From: Desulfobacterales bacterium | GTDB lineage: Bacteria; Desulfobacterota; Desulfobacteria; Desulfobacterales; C00003106 | Direction of reading: 5' to 3' | Length of the DNA: 7,780 bases | NCBI GenBank assembly: GCA_030613165.1 | Contig: JAUWMN010000063.1 | Coordinates: 1 to 7,780 of the forward strand | In this document: one piece after another, positions 1 to 6,624 of the stretch | Position numbering within the stretch: the stretch's first letter is position 1 | Layout of the letters: every line of letters starts with the position of its first letter | Translations under genes and position numbers: made by a program | Notes under the pieces: model-generated | Database searches by the model: none | Told to the model about the DNA's origin: nothing | The model's input: only the letters and a program-made list of their open reading frames with translations

Positions 1-1196
1 GCAACTCTATAGAAGAGGCGGTGCTTCAGGGGCTATGTGAGGTGGTGGAACGACATGTCTCTTCCATAATCAGCCACGAAAAACGATCCACTCCTACTAT
101 CTCCTTGGAATCTATTGAGGATCCGGCAGGCAGGGAATTGATACAGAAGTTTCAACAAAACGGAATCAAATTGTACTTAAAAGATTTTTCACTCGATACA
201 GGGATACCTACTGTAGGGGCTCTTGCATACGACCCAAGCACCTTCCCTCATTCCAGTGAGATTATATTTACCGCCGGTACGACCACCAGTCCGGAAAAAT
301 CGGTCATCCGAGCGCTAACCGAAATTGCTCAATTGGCCGGTGATTTTGAAAGTTGTACTACTTACAGCCCCACGCTTCCCAAGTTTGTCGATCTACAAGA
401 AGCATCCTACGTGACATCTGATGAGGAACTCGTTGATTTGCAAACACTTCCTGATCTGGCAGACAACAACTTGAAGATCGAAATCGACCGGTGTGTAGAG
501 GCTCTTTCCTGTATCGGTCTCGATGTCTTCGCGGTGGACATGACGCACCCAAGTCTTAAAATTCCGGTTGCTTACACGGTTATTCCCGGGGCGCACTTCA
601 GGGATAGAACCAGAGACAATGACGTATGTTATCATTCCGCCAAGCTAATTGCCCAGTTGCCTGACGCGCACAGAGCCCGTAAAGAGATGCAAAAGATGTC
701 GATTCTTTTGCCAAATCGCTACGAGGTGGAGTTTTTTCTGGGATATACTTATGAAAGGCTTGAAAGGCCGGAAAAAGCCCTTAAACATTTTGAGCGGGCG
801 CTCTCGCTTGACCCCCGGCCGGCAGACAGGGCGAGCGTATATTGCCACATAGGGATCGCCTATCGCGACATGGGCGCCTATGAAAAGGCGATCGAGGTGC
901 TGTTGGAGGGCCGCAGCCATAATGGTCGATCAAAAGAGATTTATCAACAGCTGGGATACTGCCATTTTAAGTTAAAAACATACGAGAAGGCAATAACCCA
1001 CTTTGAAAAGGTACTGGAAATTGACCCTGGTTCCGCGATTGATTATGCTAACATCGGGGCCAACTTAAAGGCAATGGGACATAATGTTGAGGCCGTCAAA
1101 CTCTACGAAATGGCCCTTGACCTCGATCCTGAAATCGATTTTGCTCAAAGTCATCTTAGTGAACTTCGGAGAGAAATTGCAAACGAGATGAAGTGA
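1..1196 (+). CDS. YcaO-domain protein with C-terminal TPR repeats (5' end cut by window)
   Basis: The reading frame is open from base 3 (NSIEEA, then VLQGLCEVVERH), so the apparent GTG start at 21 is internal and the gene begins outside the window. About 397 residues are visible. NSIEEAxxxGLCEVVERH matches the ATP-binding segment of YcaO enzymes. It is followed by the YcaO-like segments GTTTSPEKSVIRALTEIAQ (about residues 92-110) and VDMTHPSLKIPVAYTVIPG (about 178-196). From about residue 235 to the end come three to four TPR units with typical spacing, such as YEKAITHFEKVLEIDP. YcaO proteins use ATP to activate backbone amides, giving azolines or, with a sulfur source, thioamides; E. coli YcaO is linked to RimO-dependent methylthiolation of ribosomal protein S12. 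The TPRs probably bind a partner protein. The dsrC gene 148 bp downstream suggests a sulfur-related role, but this is inference. The substrate is unknown, and no TfuA or precursor peptide gene is visible. Confidence 0.85.
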   Translation, partial: NSIEEAVLQGLCEVVERHVSSIISHEKRSTPTISLESIEDPAGRELIQKFQQNGIKLYLKDFSLDTGIPTVGALAYDPSTFPHSSEIIFTAGTTTSPEKSVIRALTEIAQLAGDFESCTTYSPTLPKFVDLQEASYVTSDEELVDLQTLPDLADNNLKIEIDRCVEALSCIGLDVFAVDMTHPSLKIPVAYTVIPGAHFRDRTRDNDVCYHSAKLIAQLPDAHRARKEMQKMSILLPNRYEVEFFLGYTYERLERPEKALKHFERALSLDPRPADRASVYCHIGIAYRDMGAYEKAIEVLLEGRSHNGRSKEIYQQLGYCHFKLKTYEKAITHFEKVLEIDPGSAIDYANIGANLKAMGHNVEAVKLYEMALDLDPEIDFAQSHLSELRREIANEMK

Positions 1197-1219
1197 CATC
1201 CTTTCTCTATATTTTCATG

Positions 1220-1248
1220 TTGACAAAAAGATTCACATACTATATACG
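1220..1248 (+). promoter_or_regulatory. Sigma70-type promoter of dsrC
   Basis: A perfect -35 box TTGACA (1220-1225) is followed after 17 bases by TATACG (1243-1248). An overlapping TATATA (1241-1246) would give a 15-base spacing. Transcription would start near 1255, leaving a leader of about 90 bases before the dsrC ATG. It lies in the 148-bp gap after the YcaO-TPR gene, so dsrC can be expressed independently of that gene. No operator is recognisable. Confidence 0.6.
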
Positions 1249-1344
1249 TGGATTCTATATTAGAGTGACTGAAGTCGAAAAGGCGTGGCGACAGGCCAAT
1301 AAAATACTGTCAAATTATTCGTATTAAAAAGGAGGAATTGTTTT

Positions 1345-1662
1345 ATGGCAACTGTTGAATTTGGTGGAAAAAGTTTTGAGGTTGATGAAGACGGCTTTAT
1401 CGATAACTTTGAAAATTTTTGTCCGGAGTGGATACAGCACGTAAAAAAGGAAGAAGGTATCGAGGAACTGACTGACGAGCATCATAAGGTAATTGATTGC
1501 CTGCAAGACTATTACAAAAAGAATGGTATTGCGCCCATGGTTCGTATTCTTTCCAAGACGACCGGTTTCAAGCTGAAATACATCTATGAGCTCTTTCCTT
1601 CAGGACCGGGCAAAGGCGCCTGTAAAATGGCTGGACTGCCCAAACCGACCGGATGTGTGTAA
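1345..1662 (+). CDS. dsrC: DsrC/TusE-family sulfur carrier protein (dissimilatory sulfite reductase type)
   Basis: This 105-residue protein has the length and layout of sulfate-reducer DsrC. The N-terminal part (VEFGGKSFEVDEDGFI), a WIQHVKKEEG segment and the conserved IRxLSKxTGFKLKYIYELFP-like region (R67 to P85) lead to a C-terminal arm GACKMAGLPKPTGCV. Both redox cysteines are present: C93 and the penultimate C104, eleven residues apart. In sulfate reducers C104 takes sulfur from sulfite at DsrAB, and C93 and C104 form a trisulfide that passes to the membrane DsrMKJOP complex. TusE proteins used only in tRNA thiolation have just the penultimate cysteine, so this is the dissimilatory type. 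A strong ribosome site AAGGAGG (1329-1335) lies nine bases before the ATG. The gene has its own promoter and terminator and stands alone here; dsrAB is not in the window. Additional cysteines C26 and C52 are outside the conserved pair. Confidence 0.96.
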   Translation: MATVEFGGKSFEVDEDGFIDNFENFCPEWIQHVKKEEGIEELTDEHHKVIDCLQDYYKKNGIAPMVRILSKTTGFKLKYIYELFPSGPGKGACKMAGLPKPTGCV

Positions 1663-1692
1663 TTAACATCTATACTTTTTGATTTTAAGTTT

Positions 1693-1729
1693 AAAAAAGG
1701 CTTTGCAAGTATGCAAAGCCTTTTTTTTT
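1693..1729 (+). terminator. Rho-independent terminator of dsrC
   Basis: A perfect nine-base stem GGCTTTGCA (1699-1707) and TGCAAAGCC (1712-1720) encloses the loop AGTA. Nine T residues follow (1721-1729). Six A residues before the stem could pair with the T run and would make it active on the minus strand too. It lies 31 bases after the dsrC stop and separates dsrC from the next gene. Confidence 0.93.
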
Positions 1730-1791
1730 ATGATAATAAAAGAGTGACTGCTAAGGTTCAATTTTAAAACTGTCTCAGTGGAGAGGATGTT

Positions 1792-2181
1792 ATGACCACA
1801 ATTACCGTTAAAACAACTGCCCGGTCCGAGATGCTTGATATCACGCATGATATAGAACGCTTAATTCATGCCGACAATGTCCGGAACGGGTTCTGTTATA
1901 TATTTGTTCCTCACACAACCGCAGGGATCACGATCAACGAGGGGGCAGATCCAAGTGTACGGGATGACATCGTAACCACATTAAACAAGCTTATCCCCTG
2001 GGAGGGAGGGTATCGCCACCGTGAAGGGAATTCCGCCGCCCATATAAAGACATCTATTGTAGGCTCTTCTGAAACAATCGCGGTGGAAGACGGGCACTTG
2101 CAATTAGGCACTTGGCAGGCCATTTTTTTCTGCGAATTCGACGGCCCGCGAACCCGCAAGGTTCATGTTCGTTTCTTGTAA
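1792..2181 (+). CDS. yjbQ: YjbQ/UPF0047 family protein (secondary thiamine-phosphate synthase type)
   Basis: A 129-residue protein, close to the usual length (E. coli YjbQ is about 138). Family signatures are clear: VPHTTAGITINE (39-50), the GNSAAHIK histidine segment (79-86), and GTWQAIFFCEFDGPR (106-120). The conserved histidines H41 and H84 lie in a small single-domain fold. Members weakly complement thiamine-phosphate synthase (ThiE) loss in E. coli, but their true role is unsettled, so the enzyme name should be read with caution. The ATG at 1792 is preceded by GGAGAGGA with suitable spacing. The gene follows the dsrC terminator, so it needs its own promoter, which I could not pick out in the 62-base gap. 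A hairpin repeat begins directly after its stop. The product should be cytoplasmic; there is no signal peptide or membrane segment. Confidence 0.92.
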   Translation: MTTITVKTTARSEMLDITHDIERLIHADNVRNGFCYIFVPHTTAGITINEGADPSVRDDIVTTLNKLIPWEGGYRHREGNSAAHIKTSIVGSSETIAVEDGHLQLGTWQAIFFCEFDGPRTRKVHVRFL

Positions 2182-2190
2182 GACTTTTTC

Positions 2191-2274
2191 GTCATTCCCG
2201 CGAACGCGGGAATCCAGTAATATCAGATGGTTCTGGGCTCCCGCCTGCGCGGGAGTGACCACGCTAAGGCGTGG
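2191..2274. repeat. GC-rich hairpin repeat with ends GTCATTCCCGCG / CGCGGGAGTGAC
   Basis: Three hairpins follow one another. ATTCCCGCG (2194-2202) pairs perfectly with CGCGGGAAT (2205-2213). CTCCCGC (2238-2244) pairs with GCGGGAG (2249-2255). CCACGC (2259-2264) pairs with GCGTGG (2269-2274). The outer twelve bases at 2191-2202 and 2248-2259 are also inverted copies with one mismatch, so the first two hairpins form one large palindrome. The GTCATTCCCGCG motif is a familiar dispersed intergenic repeat in many proteobacterial genomes. The element fills most of the 134-bp gap between the YjbQ-family gene and kdsB. Short open frames through it are by-products. Confidence 0.85.
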
Positions 2275-2294
2275 GACTTTTTACGAAATCATCA
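2273..2294 (+). repeat. Copy 1 of the GGGACTTTTTACGAAA repeat, upstream of kdsB
   Basis: GGGACTTTTTACGAAA followed by TCATCA. The same sequence occurs inverted at 3934-3955 (one mismatch over 22 bases) and directly at 4085-4103. It abuts the GC-rich hairpins on its left and ends 21 bases before the kdsB ATG. It is probably one end of a dispersed element whose other part is here the GC-rich repeat. Confidence 0.75.
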
Positions 2295-2315
2295 AATCTG
2301 GAGTTGAAAAGAAAG

Positions 2316-3053
2316 ATGAAAATAGTAGCTATTATTCCTTGTCGATATGGTTCCAAACGATTTGAAGGAAAGCCCTTGAGCATGATCCTCGGCAAACCGA
2401 TGGTCTGGTGGGTTTACAGCAGTGTCCGGAATGCCGATATCCTGTCAGATGTGGTAGTGGCTACAGATGATGAGCGTATTTATCAATGCGTTAAGGATTT
2501 TGGCGGACGTGTGGTAATGACGGAACCTGTCCACCGCTCCGGAACAGATCGGGTAACAGAAGCGGCGCGAAAACTAAAATTAGAGGACCGCGACATCGTG
2601 ATCAATATTCAGGGAGATCAGCCGGTATTTGACTTTCGTTGTTTGCCGGAGGTGGTGGACCCTCTTCTGAAAGATGAAGACCTGGACATGAGTACATTGG
2701 CCTGCAAAATGATTGACCCGGACGAGATAACAGACCCGAATCACGTAAAGGTCATCTTTGACCAAAACAGAGACGCCCTCTACTTTTCCCGTTCCCCCAT
2801 CCCATTTGGGAGAGATTCATCCGCCAAGTTCGACTACTTTAAACACCTGGGGATCTATGCGTACAGAAAGCGTTTTTTGGAACGTTTTGTTAAACTACCT
2901 GAGGGAAGATTGGAAGCGATAGAAAAACTTGAGCAGTTGAGGGCCTTAGAATACGGCTATCGGATAAAAGTGGTCGAGACTGTTCACGAATCAATGGCAG
3001 TCGATACCCCTGGTGATATAGCCAGGGTAGAGGCTGTGTTAAGAAGTCATTAA
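2316..3053 (+). CDS. kdsB: 3-deoxy-manno-octulosonate cytidylyltransferase (CMP-KDO synthetase)
   Basis: KdsB joins CTP and KDO to give CMP-KDO and pyrophosphate, the activated sugar for the lipopolysaccharide inner core; it acts in the cytoplasm. The 245-residue product matches the family length (E. coli 248). Visible motifs are the nucleotide-binding IIPCRYGSKRFEGKPL (6-21), VATDDERI (48-55), the KDO-binding HRSGTDRVTEA (73-83), NIQGDQP (97-103, metal-binding aspartate region), KHLGIYAYR (176-184) and LEQLRALEYG (205-214). I chose ATG 2316 because MKIVAIIP is the normal N-terminus; the longer frame from GTG 2271 is translated repeat sequence. A GGAG lies at 2300-2303, twelve bases before the start, a rather long spacing. 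The stop overlaps that of the convergent nfo gene. No other LPS genes are nearby. Confidence 0.96.
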   Translation: MKIVAIIPCRYGSKRFEGKPLSMILGKPMVWWVYSSVRNADILSDVVVATDDERIYQCVKDFGGRVVMTEPVHRSGTDRVTEAARKLKLEDRDIVINIQGDQPVFDFRCLPEVVDPLLKDEDLDMSTLACKMIDPDEITDPNHVKVIFDQNRDALYFSRSPIPFGRDSSAKFDYFKHLGIYAYRKRFLERFVKLPEGRLEAIEKLEQLRALEYGYRIKVVETVHESMAVDTPGDIARVEAVLRSH

Positions 3054-3907
3054 CGTTCGTCCATCATATTTCTCAAAACCCCAAGATTAATCTTGTCGTA
3101 ATCTGTCGCTCCCTTCCCCTTTGGCGTCTCCAGGATCTTGGGGACAGTTTCGAGCCTTGTGTCGTTCATGATCTCCTTGAACGCCGTTGGGCCGATCTCC
3201 CCCTTTCCAATATGTTCGTGCCGGTCTATTCGGCTTCCGAGCCCCTTTTTAGAATCGTTGATATGTAGCAGGCAAAGATTATTCAGACCGAGTATTCCAT
3301 CAAATTTTTCCATAGTCTTTGCATATGCCTCGGGGGTGCGAATATCGTAGCCCGCGGCAAATGTATGACATGTGTCAAAACAGATGCCGACACGGTCCTT
3401 ATCTTTGATATGTTCTATTATTAAGGCTAATTGTTCAAAGGTATAACCGATGTTGGTCCCTTGGCCGGCCGTCGTCTCCAGGAGAAGTTTTGTCTCGCCG
3501 GGGGGGACCCTGTCGAATACCTCGTTTATTGTTTCCGCGATCCTGAGACACCCGTTTTCTTCCCCACTTTCCATATGGGCGCCGGGATGCAGGACAACAT
3601 AAGGAATATCAAGGCTCGCGGATCGCTCTAACTCATGGATAAGGGCTTCTTTGGACATATGATGTTTTTGTCCTTCCGGTGATGCCAAATTGATCAGGTA
3701 GGACGTGTGGGAGGCGATAGCCGTGATCTCCACTTCCTTCCTTGTCTGACGAAACAGATCAATCTCTTCATCTGTTACGATCCGCTCCTTCCAGGTGTTT
3801 GAATTTTTGGTGAAAAGCTGAAGCGCGGTGCAGCCGTATCGTTTCGCGGTTAAAAGGGCTTTGTGTAGTCCCCCGGCTATTGAAAAGTGGGCTCCTAGTA
3901 AAATCAA
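3050..3907 (-). CDS. nfo: Endonuclease IV (apurinic/apyrimidinic endonuclease)
   Basis: This enzyme cuts DNA 5' to abasic sites in base-excision repair and removes blocked 3' ends. Starting at TTG 3907 the product is 285 residues, the length of E. coli Nfo. It begins ILLGAHFSIAGGL and folds as a TIM barrel. All nine tri-zinc ligands can be placed: H67, H107, E144 (LLLETTAGQG), D178 and H181 (CFDTCHTFAAGYD), H215 (LLHINDSK), D228 and H230 (RIDRHEHIGKGEIG) and E260 (LETPK). The TTG start is favoured because AAGGAG stands seven bases ahead of it and because homologues begin at this point. A longer frame from ATG 3988 would add 27 residues encoded by the palindromic repeat and is rejected. The gene lies downstream of the cupin gene on the same strand, with the palindrome between them. 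It converges on kdsB with stops overlapping by four bases. Confidence 0.96.
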   Translation of the reverse strand: MILLGAHFSIAGGLHKALLTAKRYGCTALQLFTKNSNTWKERIVTDEEIDLFRQTRKEVEITAIASHTSYLINLASPEGQKHHMSKEALIHELERSASLDIPYVVLHPGAHMESGEENGCLRIAETINEVFDRVPPGETKLLLETTAGQGTNIGYTFEQLALIIEHIKDKDRVGICFDTCHTFAAGYDIRTPEAYAKTMEKFDGILGLNNLCLLHINDSKKGLGSRIDRHEHIGKGEIGPTAFKEIMNDTRLETVPKILETPKGKGATDYDKINLGVLRNMMDER

Positions 3908-3914
3908 TGTGGCT

Positions 3915-3920
3915 CTCCTT
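3915..3920 (-). promoter_or_regulatory. Ribosome-binding site that fixes the nfo TTG start
   Basis: On the minus strand AAGGAG is followed by seven bases and then TTG (3907-3905). No comparable site precedes the ATG at 3988, which lies inside the repeat element. This supports the shorter protein. Confidence 0.85.
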
Positions 3921-3933
3921 TGGGAAACAACTA

Positions 3934-4106
3934 TGATGGTTTCGTAAAAAGTCCCTAATTCGCCTGATTGGTCACTCTCATTGATCATTAATCATTTCAC
4001 ATTTGTCATCTGTCATTTTTTTAATGGTAAATGCCCAATGATAGATGATCAATGACAGATGATAAGACCAAAATAGGCTTACCAGGGACTTTTTACGAAA
4101 TCAAAC
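3934..4106. repeat. Long imperfect palindrome with GGGACTTTTTACGAAA ends (MITE-like)
   Basis: The left end carries TTTCGTAAAAAGTCCC (3940-3955) and the right end GGGACTTTTTACGAAA (4085-4100), perfect inverted copies. Inside, GTCCCT...GCCT...GGTC near 3951-3973 matches GACC...AGGC...AGGGAC near 4066-4089. The bases 3979-3997 and 4041-style sequence at 4037-4055 are inverted with 17 of 19 matching. TCATCTGTCATT (4006-4017) pairs perfectly with AATGACAGATGA (4051-4062). The whole unit of about 170 bases could fold into one long hairpin. It carries no gene. It occupies the gap between the cupin and nfo genes and supplies the last codon of the cupin gene. Target-site duplications are not evident, so mobility is inferred only from form. 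Confidence 0.85.
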
Positions 4107-4481
4107 CACGACCGTCTTTCCTCCTTTTTCCTGCGAAACCCCGACAACTATATATTCTACATCCTCATCACCGATATTCTTCATCTCATGGACCTTGCCT
4201 ACAGGAACAACCACCACATCTTCCTTTTCAAGGACCGTTTCTTCTTTATCTATTCTGATCATTGCCATACCTTTGAGGATAATAAAAACTTCCTCCATAT
4301 CTTCGTGGTAGTGCGCTCTGAAAGATTTACCTACAGGCAAAAGCGCCCAATTGATCATACGGATATTACCGTCAATAAGGTCATCTTTCTGCAACAGCAC
4401 TTTTTTCAATACACCAGGCGCCTTTGGATCTTCGTGACTGGCTGGAATAAATTTTAATTGTCCCGAACGGATTATTTTCAT
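4101..4481 (-). CDS. Small single-domain cupin protein
   Basis: A 126-residue protein with both cupin motifs in order. Motif 1 runs from G51 to G71 with H57, H59 and E64. Motif 2 follows the pattern PxGxxHxxxN with P93, G95, H98 and N102. These three histidines and the glutamate would bind one metal ion in a small beta-barrel. Cupins of this size include isomerases, dioxygenases and sugar- or auxin-binding-like proteins, and nothing here decides the substrate. The ATG at 4481 has AGGTGA about ten bases ahead of it. The stop TGA (4103-4101) lies within the right end of the palindromic element, so insertion of the element may have set the C-terminus (GGKTVVV). It could be cotranscribed with nfo, which lies downstream on the same strand. 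A link with the divergent hydrogenase operon is possible but unsupported. Confidence 0.85.
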   Translation of the reverse strand: MKIIRSGQLKFIPASHEDPKAPGVLKKVLLQKDDLIDGNIRMINWALLPVGKSFRAHYHEDMEEVFIILKGMAMIRIDKEETVLEKEDVVVVPVGKVHEMKNIGDEDVEYIVVGVSQEKGGKTVVV

Positions 4482-4668
4482 GTTTTTTATTCACCTGCGC
4501 GTCCGATTCCTCCTCAGACGTTATCTGCAAGATACTCTAATCCTATATAGATATAAAGAAAAAAATGAGGACCTTATAAGATGTTCGAAATCCTTTTTGA
4601 AATTTTGCAATTTATGGTAACATATAAAAAAAAGCTTGAAACCATAGTGACCTATCTGGAGCATTCCT

Positions 4669-5712
4669 ATGCTTTTTAGAACAATCACCAAAGAGAATTT
4701 CAGAAAGATGGTTGAGGCCCTCATGGAGAACAATGAGGTGATCGGCCCCAAATGGAGGGACCGGGACACGGAAGGGAACAAGATTTACAGGTTCCTGAAG
4801 CTGAATACCTTTGATGAGCTTCAGATGGATTATACCCGGTCCTATTCCTCACCCAAGAACTATTTTTTGCCGTTCAAGGAAGACCTCTCTACCTATCGTC
4901 TTGAAGACAAGGACTGGGAGCAAGAGATCCATTATACGATTCACCCACGGGTAATCATCGGAATGCGTGCATGCGATATTAATGCCCTGCTGAAACTCGA
5001 CCAGGTCTTGGTAAAGAGCGCCTATCCGAATCCTCACTATGTTGCGAGAAGACGAAATACCTTAATCATAGGGCTTGATCACGAGCCTCTTGAGGATTGT
5101 TTTTGCCGATCCATGAACAGTGATACTGCCTTTCATGGTTTTGATCTCTTTTTGACCGATATCGGCGAGAAATATTTTGTGGCGATCAATTCCGATACCG
5201 GCTATATGATTGTGAATCGGTTCGATGCCCGGGAGGTCGCGGAAGATGACCAGCGCCGTTACAAGGAAGTAAAAGGCCGAATTGAAACAAAATTCAAGAC
5301 CCAGGTTGATGTCACTATCGTGCCGGAACTGATGGACCTGGAGTTTGAATCAGATGTCTGGAAGAAGTGGGGCGACAAGTGTCTGAGCTGTGGAAGCTGC
5401 GCTATGGTCTGTCCCACCTGCTATTGCTATGGCATAGAAGAGCACACGAATTTGACTTTTACTAAAGCTACAAAGAGAAGGGTGTTGTACTCGTGCAATC
5501 TCCTTGATTTTGCCACGGTGGCAGGTGGTCACAATTTTCGCCCGGAGGCGCATATTCGGTTGAAGTATCGCTATTATCATCAGTTCAGGGGGTTTGTTGA
5601 GGCCTTTAATCAATCGCTATGCGTGGGATGCAATCGATGCGGCAAGGCGTGTCTGGCAGGGATCAGTCCTAAGGTAGTGATTGATGATTTAATCGAGACG
5701 GAGAAAAGATGA
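4669..5712 (+). CDS. hydB: Sulfhydrogenase beta subunit, 4Fe-4S protein (HydB/AsrA family)
   Basis: A 347-residue iron-sulfur protein that carries electrons between the flavin subunit and the hydrogenase core. Two C-terminal [4Fe-4S] motifs are visible: C238, C241, C244 and C248 ([16 protein letters not shown]) and C318, C321, C324 and C328 ([17 protein letters not shown]). The second has CL where most ferredoxin motifs have CP. Upstream the family segments [16 protein letters not shown] (96-111) and CFCRSMNSD (144-152) are present. The same family includes AsrA of anaerobic sulfite reductase, but hydrogenase delta and alpha genes follow, so hydrogenase is the better call. GGAG (4658-4661) lies seven bases before the ATG. 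The TGA overlaps the hydG start as ATGA, which suggests translational coupling. It is the first gene of the operon, 187 bp from the divergent cupin gene; a promoter there is likely, but no good box pair was seen. Confidence 0.92.
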   Translation: MLFRTITKENFRKMVEALMENNEVIGPKWRDRDTEGNKIYRFLKLNTFDELQMDYTRSYSSPKNYFLPFKEDLSTYRLEDKDWEQEIHYTIHPRVIIGMRACDINALLKLDQVLVKSAYPNPHYVARRRNTLIIGLDHEPLEDCFCRSMNSDTAFHGFDLFLTDIGEKYFVAINSDTGYMIVNRFDAREVAEDDQRRYKEVKGRIETKFKTQVDVTIVPELMDLEFESDVWKKWGDKCLSCGSCAMVCPTCYCYGIEEHTNLTFTKATKRRVLYSCNLLDFATVAGGHNFRPEAHIRLKYRYYHQFRGFVEAFNQSLCVGCNRCGKACLAGISPKVVIDDLIETEKR

Positions 5713-6617
5713 GTCTACAGATTCCGCACCATGATATCAATCTGGAACCCTCCATGTCGAAGCCTCCGGATTTTAACCGGCAATCCGTCCTGATGCACAC
5801 AGAAAGGGGTTTTAAGTCCGAGGTCATCTCTATTGTCCCATTAACAACGCAGGAAAAACTCTTTCATATAAGGATATGTGACCCTTGTGAAAGAGAGAAT
5901 TTTACCTTTCTCCCCGGCCAATTCGTGATGCTGGAGCTGCCGGGATGCGGAGAGGTCCCTATATCGATTTCAAGTTCCACCTCAAACAAAGAGTTCATAG
6001 CGCTCTGCGTCCGGAAGGTCGGCAAGGTCACAGGTATGCTCCACCGGCTAAAACAGGGCGCGATCGTGGGGATCAGAGGCCCTTTTGGGACCCATTTCCC
6101 CATGGAAAAGATGGTAGGGTACAATATTCTTTTGATAGCCGGAGGATTGGGTATTGTTCCGCTTCGCTCTCCCATATATTGGACAAAGGAACACCGGTCC
6201 GATTACAAGGATATTACAGTCATGTACGGCGCCAAGGAGCCCGGGCAGATTCTGTTCGATTACCAATTCGAAGAATGGCGTAAGATTTATGGCTTGAAGA
6301 TGCTGACAATAGTCCAGGAAGCCGGTGAGAATTGGAATGGAAGGGTAGGGCTGATTACAGAGTTGTTTAAAGAGGTCACCATAGATCCGGACAACACCTT
6401 TGCGATTGTGTGCGGACCTCCGGTGATGTTTAAATTCGTATGTGGCCACCTCAGCAATTTAGGACTTCCGCGACAGCGGATGTTTGTCTCTTTAGAGCGA
6501 AGGATGCATTGCGGAATGGGTAAGTGCTGCCGCTGCAATGTAGGCTCAACATTCACATGTCTGGATGGGCCGGTGTTTGATTACTGGACGGTGATGAATC
6601 TTAAGGAAGCGATATAA
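5709..6617 (+). CDS. hydG: Sulfhydrogenase gamma subunit, FAD/NAD(P)-binding reductase with [2Fe-2S] cluster
   Basis: This 302-residue flavoprotein exchanges electrons between NAD(P)H and the Fe-S chain of HydB. It resembles ferredoxin-NADP reductase and PyrK. A FAD-binding barrel contains [13 protein letters not shown] (67-79) and PISISSS (84-90). An NAD(P)-binding half contains [14 protein letters not shown] (141-154) and IVCGPPVM (233-240). The C-terminal [2Fe-2S] motif has C268, C273, C276 and C284, in the PyrK-like order [10 protein letters not shown]. The ATG at 5709 overlaps the hydB stop. The first 30 or so residues precede the usual family start, and a later start such as M16 is possible. 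AsrB of sulfite reductase is a close relative. After the stop, 182 bases of palindromic repeat separate it from hydD, an unusual gap for subunits of one complex. Confidence 0.92.
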   Translation: MSLQIPHHDINLEPSMSKPPDFNRQSVLMHTERGFKSEVISIVPLTTQEKLFHIRICDPCERENFTFLPGQFVMLELPGCGEVPISISSSTSNKEFIALCVRKVGKVTGMLHRLKQGAIVGIRGPFGTHFPMEKMVGYNILLIAGGLGIVPLRSPIYWTKEHRSDYKDITVMYGAKEPGQILFDYQFEEWRKIYGLKMLTIVQEAGENWNGRVGLITELFKEVTIDPDNTFAIVCGPPVMFKFVCGHLSNLGLPRQRMFVSLERRMHCGMGKCCRCNVGSTFTCLDGPVFDYWTVMNLKEAI

Positions 6618-6624
6618 GATAAGA

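Noticed and set aside
1290..1311. Small hairpin GACAG/CTGTC in the dsrC leader
   Set aside because: Only five base pairs around a 12-base loop; no riboswitch or leader peptide features.
1262..1750. AGAGTGACTG at 1262-1271 and 1741-1750, upstream of dsrC and the YjbQ-family gene
   Set aside because: A ten-base match with no palindrome or further conserved context; probably chance.
2165..2365. Open frame of 66 codons across the GC-rich repeat
   Set aside because: It is the repeat in translation, overlaps the YjbQ-family and kdsB genes, and has no ribosome site.
3908..3988. N-terminal extension of endonuclease IV from ATG 3988
   Set aside because: The 27 extra residues are translated from the palindromic repeat, and a good ribosome site points to TTG 3907.
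4052..4258. Open frame of 68 codons with a GTFYEI segment
   Set aside because: The segment comes from the GGGACTTTTTACGAAA repeat, and the rest is antisense to the cupin gene.
4597..4625. Possible promoter TTGAAA - 17 bases - ACATAT before hydB
   Set aside because: The -10 match is poor and the region is AT-rich, so such pairs are expected by chance.
4669..6617. Anaerobic sulfite reductase subunits AsrA and AsrB
   Set aside because: The families are related, but the next genes encode hydrogenase small and large subunits rather than AsrC.
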